A stretch of 64,000 nucleotides of DNA from Gyrodactylus bullatarudis (Eukaryota > Platyhelminthes > Monogenea > Gyrodactylidea > Gyrodactylidae): NCBI GenBank assembly GCA_012064415.1, contig SSNU01000155.1:372001-436000 (forward strand). Reading direction: 5' to 3'. A program made the translations under genes and the position numbers. This document shows, piece by piece, positions 12,806-23,167 of the stretch. The notes beneath the pieces were generated by a model. That model worked only from the letters and a program-made list of their open reading frames with translations. It was not told the origin of the DNA and did no database searches. How positions within the stretch are numbered: position 1 is the first letter of the stretch; each line of letters begins with the position of its first letter.

Positions 12806-13404
12806 TGATCATCAGAGCCTCAAAAACGACTATTTTTACTAAATTGCACAGGAAGTTGTATGGCTTTAAAAATGATAATTATAATTATAGGTCCTAAAGT
12901 TGCATAGTACCCTGGGGTTCCGAAGTTATAACCTACTAAAATTAACTATTTTTAAACTACTGTTTATTCTTATACTATTTCAACTTCTAAATAACTATTT
13001 TTAGTTACTTGAATTCCCATGCCGTGTTTAGTTATAATCCCTAATTCTGATTGGTCATTGAAATCTCGACCAATCAGATTATGCTAAATTTATCGATACA
13101 ATCGAAAATTGAGCGTGGTGAATCATTTTTCGATTAATTTACCGCGTTTCAAAAAGCTGAAAAGTTCAAAAAGCAATACCCTTATGAATTCACTGTAATA
13201 TGTGATCCCATGTATCACCTCGTAGAAATTTCAAAACCGATAGATTCAACATGATGAAGATTTCAATTAAATGATTAATTATTAATTTTCAAATCCCATT
13301 ACTTTTGAGTAGATCACATAATAAACTAAAAATAGTCATTTATTCTATCGTTTGTATACTATTTTGCGTTTTTTAAGCTACTATTTTTGAGACTCTGCTG
13401 ATCA
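12806..13404. mobile_element. Non-autonomous inverted-repeat element (MITE-like), 599 bp
   Basis: Ends are inverted copies: TGATCATCAGAGCCTCAAAA at the left and, reading inward from 13404, TGATCAGCAGAGTCTCAAAA, both followed by an A/T block containing the ACTATTTTT motif. That motif recurs inside (about 12829, 12947, 12997 and inverted near 13327 and 13379), like subterminal transposase sites. An internal 11-bp hairpin (TCTGATTGGTC at 13046-13056 with its complement at 13068-13078) adds structure. No coding capacity. I see no clear target-site duplication, so the superfamily is undecided. Confidence 0.65.
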
Positions 13405-13439
13405 TAATTAACTACTTTTGTCTCTTCACAAAGCGATCA

Positions 13440-14395
13440 ATTGTTTCTTACGAATAAGTAATTCACGTAGTTTTCAAACACGTCCGAAAATCCACTTAAA
13501 TACCTTGAACGTTTGATGTATGAACTAGGTCTTACGAAGAACCGCAAAGATGATTCCAACACAGAGAAGTTTAAACTTGATCTTTTATCTATTTACAGAA
13601 GTTTTGATAGAAAACCTCTAAGATCTAGTTTACTTACCAAAAAACATTTCGAAGCATTAAAAGAACTTAAATCTAATGAAAACGTTTTTCTCACTAAACC
13701 TGACAAAGGTAAAGGGATAGTTTTAATGTATAAGGAAGATTATTATAAGGCAGGGTTAGATTTCCTTTCAGACGAAAGTAAATTCATAAATACGGGTCAG
13801 GATAGATCGTCATATTACAAGGTAATAGAATCTATGGAGCGTAATATGTACAAAATAGCAAAAGGATTATTTGATAAGAAAATCATTTCTGATCAAACTA
13901 GAGGTTTTATAGCTAAAAAACATACCAAGATGTCTAGGTTGTATTTACATCCAAAGACACATAAAATAGTTGATAATGTAGTTCCAGAGGTGTTTCCAAT
14001 AAGGCCGATCTTGGATATGTCGTCATGTCCACAACATAATTTAGCGAAGTGGTTAATTAAAACCAATACATACATATTATGCTAAATATGTTGTCAAAGA
14101 TACATTCGCTTTTGTGGATAGAATTTAGGATTTAAATATTGGTTTAAATGAAATGATTTCATTAGATGTAAGCTCTTTATTTCCTAGTATACCTATTGAG
14201 GAGACATTATCTGTTATTAAATCTTTCATTGATGAACACGAAGGTTTTGAAATGCAAAGTAATGAAATCACTAATCTCATTAGGATCTGTTGTACAAACG
14301 TTCCATTATCATTTCAAAACAAAGTATTCATCCAGAAAGATGGGATAGCTATGGGTTCACCTCTTAGTCCTCTTTTAGCAGACATCATCTAGAAC
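13440..14395 (+). pseudogene. Penelope-like element, reverse transcriptase 5' half (broken)
   Basis: The frame from 13513 encodes typical Penelope-type RT upstream sequence: FLTKPDKGKG, then RLYLHPKTHK and FPIRPILDMSS (the 'PKTHK' and 'RPI' blocks). The frame shifts at about 14080, with a further in-frame stop near 14128. RT resumes in another frame at 14153: motif A (SLDVSSLFPSIPIEET) and motif B (IQKDGIAMGSPLSPLLADI). Coding stops abruptly at about 14392, just before the position of motif C. The remainder of a Penelope ORF (motif C and GIY-YIG endonuclease) follows on the opposite strand. This is a dead copy or a rearranged pair of copies. Confidence 0.8.
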
Positions 14396-15425
14396 TGGTT
14401 GATTTTCGGCTACAGCCGACTTCTCGTTATTTTCATTATGAGTTCTAGTTTCCTTTTGTGTGGAAGATAGGATAGGAGATCCAATCGTAGGTTTGAGAAT
14501 TCTGCCTATTTTCTCAATTTGCTTACTCTTAATATGAACATCTCGGCCTTTGAAGCCCAATTTTCTCGCAAGCTCCTTTTGGACACACAAATCTGGCTTC
14601 AACTTGGTAATAAAGCGCAACCTTCTGCGCACCCAAGATTTGTCTGCCTCACATTACAGGATTCACTCGGGTTTACTTGGTAGAGAATCTTGGAGTTGGA
14701 AGCATCTACGCTGTGACCTGTATCCTGGATATGATGTTGAACTGCGCTATTGTACTTTGGCCTCAGATGTTCCCTTACTTTTTCACCGAGTGTTCGTGTT
14801 GTCTGGCCAACATACGAGGATCCACATGTACAAGTAAATTGGTAGATTACTCCTTTTCTTTTTAACTTTGGAATTTTGTCTTTGTTCCGACCATTGAGAA
14901 GTTTGGATGTTCTCGAGATAAGTTTGAGCTTTCTACCAGGGAATGTTCGCTTGGTAATGTTGGCTAGTTTGTTGTTCACAATCAATCTGCTGGCATCTCT
15001 TTTGAAAGGAAGGACTAGTAATATTGGTTTATTGTTATCTTCTTGATCTTTAATTTTATCCTTCGGATGAGAATATTTTTCAATGAAGCATTCTGGATAA
15101 CCGTCTTGTTTGAGAAGATTTTTCAATTTTGCTCTCTCTTCCTTAACATATTCCGTTGAGACGAGTCTATCAATATTCAGGAAAGCATTGCTCACAACAC
15201 TCTTCTTAGTTTCTTTTGGCGAAAAACTGTGAAATGGCAAGAACTGGGTTGGAACACTCGCCTTTCTATATATTCTTGTCATTGCACTTGGACCATTTCT
15301 TGTGATTTCAAGATCAACTTAGTTTGCCTTCATCTTCAATTTCATTTGTAAAACTGACATTTTGGTGAATAGTGTTCAAGCTTTGGCATATCTCGCTCGC
15401 ATCTCTATCGGCATCTACCAAGGTA
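14375..15425 (-). pseudogene. Penelope-like element, RT 3' end plus GIY-YIG endonuclease (broken, inverted)
   Basis: Reading leftward from about 15425, a degenerate RT motif-C region (VLVYTSDTLVDADRDA) and the FTNEIEDEGKLS segment run into the frame 15282-14599. That frame has RNGPSAMTRIYRK-type thumb sequence, a long linker, and the GIY-YIG nuclease core (GVIYQFTCTCGSSYVGQT then EKVREHL). The conserved tail (FITKLKPDLCVQKE) is in another frame at 14632-14375, so there is at least one frameshift, plus a stop near 15323. It is complementary in content to the plus-strand half, together making one element, but in inverted order. Confidence 0.8.
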
Positions 15426-15534
15426 TCTGATGTATAAACGAGAACTTTCAATCATTTGTCTCACTGGACCTTGTTCTAGGGATGCCTTTTAGTTTTATGC
15501 TATTTTTCATTCAAAAAACTGTATTATCTGGTTG

Positions 15535-15900
15535 CCCTACTAACTACCAATAACTCATAGTTCTCTAGAATCTTGATGTCATCCGCGTATTTGAAATAAT
15601 GGACGGAATCATTGGAGGGTATGATTTTTGTAAAAAACAAGATTGAATAAAGTTGGTCCGATGACTGAGCCTTGTGGTACTCCAGATGTTATGTCAGTTA
15701 ATTTAGGTAGAGGATTTGCCTGATATGTATTACATGTTGGCGTCTTTGAGATAGAAAAAATTGAGTTAGATTAATGATGTATCAATTGATTTCATGCATC
15801 TTTAGTTTGTTTATGATAACATCAAAAGGCAATTTATCAAAAGCTTTGGATATATCGATATAAATAACGACACAGGAGTTTTTATTGGGAAAAAAAAATT
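15535..15900 (-). pseudogene. LINE-type (non-LTR) reverse transcriptase fragment
   Basis: Minus-strand translation of this stretch shows the ordered RT blocks of a Jockey/CR1-like LINE: VVIYIDISKAFDKLPFD (motif A), SGVPQGSVIGP in a shifted frame (motif B), and YFKYADDIKI (motif C, YADD box). Stops and frame changes separate the blocks, so it is a relic. Motif spacing is compressed relative to intact elements. It abuts the inverted Penelope half, suggesting repeated insertion at one locus. Confidence 0.7.
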
Positions 15901-16618
15901 TTGAGTATCTTCAAAGTGAGATTGAGGCTAGAAAAGTTGAAAAATTCGACTTTCTCTAATGCATGATTCATGTATCGATATTCTGAACCAGTCTATCTTA
16001 AAAGAAAATTCCTCTTATCAAACAAGCTTACACAAATTCCTACAATATGTAGTTGAACGTTTTAAAAATAGAAAAAATTTTAGAAAATTCGAATCGACAG
16101 ATAGAAATATAGAAATTATTTTTGGATTTTAACTTCTACTCGAAAGTAATGATATTTTTTAAAGTAAAATTATTTTAATTTGCAAATTGATAGCTAATAC
16201 TTTACAGTGATTTGAAAAGCTTCAAATATTTAAAGCTTAATTCTATGCAGTGTATTGATTCAATGTCATTGAACTCAAAAAAGTATACAGGTTTTAGATT
16301 CGACATTTCTGATATGAAAACAAGCTTAAACTTTGGACTTTTTGTCATTTAAATTTAAATGTACGTGTTAGAAATTATCGAAGCAGTGGAGTTATTATAC
16401 TTAAAGATACGGATGAATGAAAAAAATTGATAAAAAACAGCAAATCAAATTCCAAACGTTTTTTAAAACTAAATTTACTCTGCAATGAAATGAGTTACTA
16501 CATAAAACATAAATAATTTAGCTCTGCTCAAATAATCTGTTGATATTTGTTAGAAAAATTGTTTTTATTATTAGCAGTTATAAAATATTTTCATTGGAAA
16601 TTATCGACTCAGACTCTA
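15901..16618. other. AT-rich intergenic upstream of USP32-like gene
   Basis: About 700 bp of low-complexity AT-rich sequence without convincing coding, repeat ends or RNA genes. It separates the transposon cluster from the USP32-like start and presumably contains that gene's promoter. Confidence 0.45.
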
Positions 16619-19600
16619 ATGGGAAATATAACAGATAAATTCGATGTATATGATGAATATATAAAAGAGTGTTAGTCGATACATTTTATTTATCAGTTAA
16701 TGAAGAAGATATAAGCAATATTGAAAATCGTTTTCATCAAATATCGAACATCAATGGAAATATAGATCTTGTTCATTTTGCAACAGAAATACTATGTAGT
16801 TTCTTCCCAGAAACTCTATCTTCCCTAATCTTCCAAAAATTTATTTCTTCTCAAATCAACTGGGATCTTATTAGTTTCATCCGTTTTTTTGCTTTTCTTT
16901 TTCATGCTAACCCAGAAAGGAAATCTGAATGTAACTACTTTTTCTCTAATTTCTTAGTTTTGGCTGAAATGTTCTTTGAATCAAATAGAACAATGGACAT
17001 GAAAGATATCAAATCTATTTGCATCAAATTTAAAGAAGACTATTCAGAATTGGTAAAACGTTCAAGCACATCCCTGTCAGAAGATGAATTCAAAAAGCTC
17101 TTGTTGTCTGCACCTAATATATTGAATATATCTCAGATAATTTTTAACGCCAATGATTCATTTACCTTTCGACGTCATTCTCTACTGAATCCAATCTATG
17201 AAATAATCTCTGGAGCAATTCATAGTTAGTTTTTATTTCTATTAATTTAATTTATTTCAAAAAGTCGAAGAAGACCAGTTTGTACATATCGAGAGAGGAT
17301 TCAAAGAAAAGTATCCTAATTGCCTTGATGAAACAGCTTTCATGTGTGCATTCCAAGATTTTCTTCCTCCATTTATAAACCAAAGTTTGGCATTAGTAAT
17401 GTTTATTTAGGAAAGAAATTTTCAGGACTTTTGATTTGGACAGCAATGGTGAAATTGATTTTATAGAATATTTAGTCAGCATTTCGGATCTTGTATATGC
17501 TCCTATCAGTCACAGATACAAATGTAAATTCATCTTCATATGATACTTTTAAGTTATTTTCAAATTGTTTTCTGATTCGCCAAAATCTGAATACATCACC
17601 ACTGAAAATCTGGCTCTAATGTGTAAATTTCTTAACTTTAATTATGCCATATCGAATTATTATGTGAGTTGCCTTTTCTAGCAAAATCTGTTTTTTTAAT
17701 TACTTAATTTTCTTAGGAAATCAAAGTAAGCTCTCTTAAATGTTACCATGTGTTTTAGAAACAAAAGGTTCAAAGAGTCCCTATCAACTGTATCCAGATT
17801 GAGGAGTTGATAAATGTAAATTCACTCTTTTTAAAAGTATCTAGGCCAATGAATTACAATTGGATTTGGGAACCTTTGTACTAAGAATTAATCAGCATCC
17901 TGTTGTACGATCCTTTTTCAACTATGCAACCACTGTATGAAATTCAACCATTAATAGTTTAGATTTTTACCGTCATCTTTCAACTTCCTAACCTAATCAA
18001 AAATATAATTGAGTGAGTTTGGCCTCCTCTTCTAATCTCTCTCAGAACTTGGTGGGATTTAGAGAGCATTCTATTCTCTGGAATTAAGAGTATCGAAAGA
18101 GTCTTTTTGATCTCTCCGGAATGGTGGAATCACTACCAGGAGAAATGGAATAATACTCAAATTTTACTTTCATCCAAAGTAATACATACTTTAAAGTAGC
18201 ACCATAAACACTATTTTAATTTTATTTTTGTCTTTTTAAAAGGAAAGCAGTATTGAAAAGTTTATATTGAAAGTGGACAAAAAGAATCTTGTCAGTTTTA
18301 CTGACGAGGGAAACCTTTTCAATGATTTGCTAAATGAGTCGTCTGCTACAATTTTCAAGGACATATCTCCCCTCGTTCATGAATACCTAATCAAATATTT
18401 GCCCTCTATTAAGAACTATCATTCATTTCCCAGGTTCAAATTGTTCAACAAATCTTGTGAATTGAATTTGAACGATTACTTCAACTCTCAAAGCATCATC
18501 AGCACTCAAAAGATGTTCTCCATCATTCAGAACCAACCGAAAGACATCAATTGGATTGATCTCTTCCCGATTTCATTCAAGTTTTACTCCTACCAGGAGG
18601 TTAGTGATCTTTCTCATTAATTAATCTTCTTATTCTCAGATGAATGGCAAATTCTCTCACATTCAGTCTGTACAAGACCAACTCAACAAAGTTGTCTATC
18701 CTGCAGGGGATATTAAGGATCTTACATATAGTAAAAATGAAATTTTAGACGAGAAAATTATCCCAAAGCCTAGATCGTATTCGCACTCTCCTCTCAAGTT
18801 CAGGGCTGACGAGGAAGATTCTAATGGCAATCGGCGAGTCATACTAAAGTCCTCGAGTAAATAGTCAATAGTCTCATTTTTTCTTCCTACAGCATCGACA
18901 AACTTACACAAAAATAATTCATTTCACAACCAGCTTTCTGGCCAATCCTTGAGGAAACTGGATAGCTTTAAAAAGCAGAGTTCTTTCAAAAGGAATCCGA
19001 GGAATATGGAAAGTTTTATGAGTTTTGCTACAAGAACGTGGAACTTTATCACAACAGAGCAACCTCAGTCTGGTCCTTCGGATACCTTTACAAAAACTCC
19101 CATTTTTATCGCAAGCTTTTCTCGGTTAACAACGATCAGTCAGCTCTACAAATTCATAGATAGTCTAATTAACTCTAAAAGGACGACTGGGAACCCAGTA
19201 AAATTCCGATTATGGAGCATGGGATTTGGATCTCTCTCCACTAGCCTGGAAAAGTCATTTGATGATAATGCAGTGCTAATTGACCAGGATTCAAGTTCTC
19301 CAATCGCAAAACTATTTCTCAGTGATCCCTTGAATTTTTCCAATCTGGACTATGAAAATTCCCCCCATATTTTTATCGAATGTAAGACATTTCTCATAAA
19401 ATTATTATCAATGAGAATCGGGGGTATAAAGCAGATGCATTTAATTATTGATTACTAATCAAAAATCTCAAATTGTGAATAGTGAATAGATGGTTTCTGC
19501 AATTTGAATTTTTATTTACCCTTTCTAATTTTTACCTTCTCAGTGCAAGCTGAAAATTTAATTTGGCCTGAGGACAATGGAAATACAAATAAATCATTCT

Positions 19601-22583
19601 TTACGCGAAGTAAATCTTTTATTCCTTTAACATCCTGTTCTCAGACCACCCTGTTGAAGGTATATGTGGCCTCATTAACCTTGGAAACACCTGCTATATG
19701 AATTCTTGTCTGCAAATATTCTCCCAAATCAAAGAGTTCCGAGACTTCTTCTCTCTAGATAATTTTCAGTAAGTTTATTCGCTAAATCCACAAGAGACTA
19801 TGATGGATTATAATTATTTTTATACCGGCTTCAATTTTAGAGTTAATTCAGTTTCCTCTGAAATATCTAAATTATTCGACAAACTGTGGTTCGGGAAAAA
19901 TTCAGTCTTCAAGCCAACCAAATTTAAAGAGGTTTTTTCCAGGCAGTTTTCCTGTTTTCGTGGATACAACCAACATGATGCCATTGAATTCTTGGTTAAT
20001 TTTCTCGACATAATAACTAGAGAAAACAAGGCTATTTCATCCAAAGGAACTTTGCTTGGGAATACTGAGCCAAGTGCTAGCGAAGTAATTTCATTCAATT
20101 TAAACTTAATCATTTTCTAGTTTTGGGAGAATTTTAGGAATGAAAATCAAAACATTGTTACAGATCTATTCTATGGCTTATTCGGCAGCAAGTTAATCTG
20201 TAATACTTGCAATCATATTTCCATAAGTTATGAACCATTCAACTTGATTTCCCTTGATATAAGAGAAAATGATATGCTATTAGTAAAAATAAGATACTTC
20301 AACCTTGGCGGAGGTCCACCAGAAAGGCAAGATTATTCACTGAGAATATCAGACTCTATTGAAATGCTTGTACGATCAGTTTGTGCCAAAAATGGAGGTT
20401 TCACAAAAGATTACCTCGTTGCAAAAGTGACAAACTCTATAGTCGGTGTAAGCAAATACATGTTCTTTGATATGTTTATCTGTACTTTTTTCATAGTTTG
20501 GAATTTTATCTTTTCACAGAAAATCTACAAGCCCAACGAGTCTATTCAAGAGAAAGAATATGATATTTTTAACATGCGATTACCAGGAAACATGAAAAGT
20601 AATTTTTCTCTAATTTTTCTATCAATTTAAAATTGCTTCTTTATAACTCATTAATCTATTCATATAGATAAATACAAGGATTACATTAACAGAGATAAAT
20701 TCCGAATTGTCATAATCTACTCAAGGTACAGACTCCCGAATAACTGTTCCATAATTAAGAGTATTGACAGTGATATGAAAATATTCCACCATCCAATTGT
20801 CGTCCAATTGCCAGTGATCAACTATGAAGTATTCCTTCGAATGGTGACAGATATTAATGAACATGTTTTCAAAGACGCCTTTAATTTTAGTTCGGTTGAC
20901 GAGTGGAAGAACCACTTTGATATTGGCCAGGCCTGGGATAGACAGAATAAATTTCAACTATCCATCGTCACTAGACATGGCAAAAAGTGTGGTAGTTGTC
21001 AATGGTCCAGGTAACTACTACTCTCATCTCATATTTGGCTTTAATTATTCCTCTTTTTCTCCTTTTGTAGTTTCTGCCAGGGTTGCACTCTTGATGCATT
21101 CAATTTGTCAGATCATTTGCTCGTCAACTCAGTTCATTTCAATTTATCTTTCGATTGGAATCCTACTTTGATCCATCTCCACTACAAGTCTAGTCATTTA
21201 GAGGTATGTGTTGGTATTGCAATCTTTCTTTTAAAAAATACAGAAAAACATCAACTCTCATTGATCCTTTCCATATGTACTAGGCTATTCAAATCCATTT
21301 TCTATTCCTCATCTCAATTGTAATTGTATTCAATGAAGCACCTATACTTACAAAGGTTAACTAGAAATATTTGGTTCTAGGTGCACTGCTTAGGTAATAC
21401 ATCCCACAGGAACGTCTTATTTGTTAATGGATTAGCACATTTCGCTGAATGTTACATCTTAATGGATCCCATTGAGACTGGTACGAAAGTAACTCACAAA
21501 GCAATTAGAAATATTTCAAGTATACGCACGTTTCGTCCTCTTTTGGACTCGTCAGTATGCCACAACCTGGGATTTCTCGCATTGTAGTCCAATGCTCAGT
21601 AAGTTTCTTTCGTACCAGTCTCGGTGGGATCCATTTGTAAGCTGTAACATTCAGCGACATGAGCTAATTCATTACCAAATAAGACGTAGAGATTAAACAT
21701 TGAGTATATTGACTACATGATAAAAAAATCGGTTGGAAATGACGTGATTATTTTCTGGAAAGGGAAAAGTCGATTGTTCAAGTTTTTATTTAGTAGTCTA
21801 TTTTACTTGTTTTAATGATTTATTGGAATTTTTGTATAATTTGTATAGAGGCAGTTGCAGTTACAATACTAATCATATTTATCACATGTCCACTTATATT
21901 GTAGTATTTTACAAACTTTTTCTCCCTTTGAAAGTATTTGTAATCGATTTTATTGCATTTAGAATAAAAATTTTAATTTGCCACTTCCGAGTCCGGAAAA
22001 GACGAATGATATTCACAAACTCTTGGAAGGCTTTACTAAGGCAGAAGAGATTGGTCTTGACCAAGGGTTTATCTGCTCCAACTGCAAAACCAAACGGAAA
22101 ATGATTAAGAAAATTGAGATCCTCCAGTTGCCAAAATATTTGGTAATTTCAGGTTTATCTAATCTCTATCACTTTAGATTATTCATTTTAAGAGATTTAA
22201 AATAACAAAAACCAAGATTATCACAAAAATAACTGACCCCATAAGTTATCCATTGAAAAATTTGACTCTCAAATCCTTATTATCTGAAGAGAAAACAAAG
22301 GGTGATAAGGGAGTTGACCATCTGGTCGAAATAGATCATAAATATGACCTAATCGGTTCTATTTCGCATTTTGGTAAAATGAACCATGGACATTATCTGA
22401 GTCATGTTCAACATTACCAGTCAAAGAAATGGTATCATTTTAATGATTCTATCGTTCGAGTGAGTTTCCTCTCATTTTAATAATTAATGTGGAATAACAT
22501 TGTTGTTACTTAAGGAAATGACTGAGGAAGAAGTACCATCAGATCAGGCCTATGTTCTGGTCTATGCCTTAAAAGATTCATGA
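16619..22583 (+). CDS. USP32: USP32-like ubiquitin-specific protease (EF-hand, DUSP and split UCH domains)
   Basis: Multi-exon cysteine deubiquitinase. The N-terminal helical block at 16669-17223 resembles the USP32 leader. An EF-hand loop follows near 17430 (DLDSNGEIDFIEYL). The DUSP-type motif EWWNHYQEKW is at about 18120. The Cys box GLINLGNTCYMNSCLQ is at 19667-19715, the zinc-finger-like insert (CGSCQWSRFCQGC) near 21000-21090, LIIHFKRFK near 22170, and the His box MNHGHYLSHVQHY near 22380. The stop is at 22581. Catalytic Cys and His are present. The order matches USP32, but this is shorter than vertebrate USP32 and ends in LVYALKDS, without a C-terminal prenylation motif. The first exon is uncertain: ATG at 16619 would give an MGN N-myristoylation-like start, but I could not connect it in frame to 16669. 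A 759-nt intron (21204-21962) holds a ribozyme element. Confidence 0.85.
21409..21692. repeat. Inverted repeat (fold-back) element inside USP32-like intron
   Basis: Arms of roughly 85 to 90 bp: 21411-21493 is matched by the reverse complement of 21597-21688 with about a dozen mismatches or short gaps. Shared cores include CGCTGAATGTTACA and GAGACTGGTACGAAAG. The roughly 104-bp centre contains the hammerhead motif on the minus strand. The whole unit lies in a 759-nt intron, while most introns in the window are near 30 nt, so it is best explained as an insertion. Transcript from either strand would fold into a long rod. Confidence 0.75.
21516..21562 (-). ncRNA. Hammerhead ribozyme motif (type I layout)
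   Basis: Minus-strand sequence 21555-21523 has the complete conserved core. CTGACGA is followed by stem II (GTCC, loop AAAAGA, GGAC), then GAAA, a minimal stem III (C-G, G-C pairs closed by a 2-nt TG loop, plus the A15.1-U16.1 pair) and a GUA cleavage triplet (NUH rule), putting the scissile bond between 21523 and 21522. The 6-nt stem II loop and tiny stem III are like the hammerheads known in Penelope-like elements, schistosome satellites and metazoan retrozymes. Weak point: stem I shows only two clear Watson-Crick pairs next to the core (A-U, U-A), so activity is uncertain. The core match itself is too long to be chance. Confidence 0.8.
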
Positions 22584-22640
22584 TTATTTTTTATTTTAAA
22601 TAAAATATTATTTGTATTCAAAAAATAGTTTTTTATAAAA

Positions 22641-23026
22641 TTAAAATCTGTTTGCTCTTCCCACAAGTGCTCCGCAATTTCCACAATGATGATGAACATC
22701 TTTGCAGTCATCAATGCATAATACTAACAAAGCACATGGCCAAAGGCTAAAATAAAAAAAATTTGAAAGACTTACCATAGTAAACAAAGAAACGTAAACA
22801 GAAGCCATGAAATGTATCCGGAAGTCTGATCAATTCTGGTTGTCGTCACTGTTTTACAAAATGGACATAAAACAGAAGTGGGATAACAATCCAAATCATC
22901 AAGACTAGTTACTATTATAGTTGTTGAATTTCCTGGTATATGGGATTGATTTGTAACTTTGGTACCATATTCAGCTTGATATGGCGGTGGATAATCAGTC
23001 GGTCCATCATAGCTAGGTGGATTCAT
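22641..23026 (-). CDS. LITAF-domain protein (LITAF/CDIP1-like)
   Basis: Two exons, 23026-22776 and 22746-22641, separated by a 29-nt GT..AG intron, give a 118-aa protein. The N-terminal region has PPSY and PPPY motifs of the kind that recruit WW-domain and ESCRT partners. The LITAF domain has CPFC, a hydrophobic membrane-inserting stretch (YISWLLFTFLCLL, continued by WPCALLVLC across the splice), then HHHC-x2-C. The knuckles are the zinc ligands of the family. Such proteins are monotopic at late endosomes and lysosomes. The start ATG at 23026 was chosen because upstream in-frame residues are hydrophobic and unlike the family. The gene ends 57 bp from the convergent USP32-like stop and starts 141 bp from the divergent TMEM161 start. 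Confidence 0.9.
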
Positions 23027-23167
23027 GAAAAAAATATTTAAAAATGCGAGGATACCACATATAAACAATATGTGATTCCTGTTTTTTTTCTAAATTTTAT
23101 TTTGGGTGGACCACATATTTGAAATTCTTTTGAATTAGTTTCGAAAGCCATCAGTTTCTAAAATAAA
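23027..23167. promoter_or_regulatory. Shared intergenic region between LITAF-like and TMEM161 starts
   Basis: Only 141 bp separate two divergent start codons, so both promoters must lie here or overlap the genes. No TATA-like element is assigned. Inferred from geometry alone. Confidence 0.4.
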
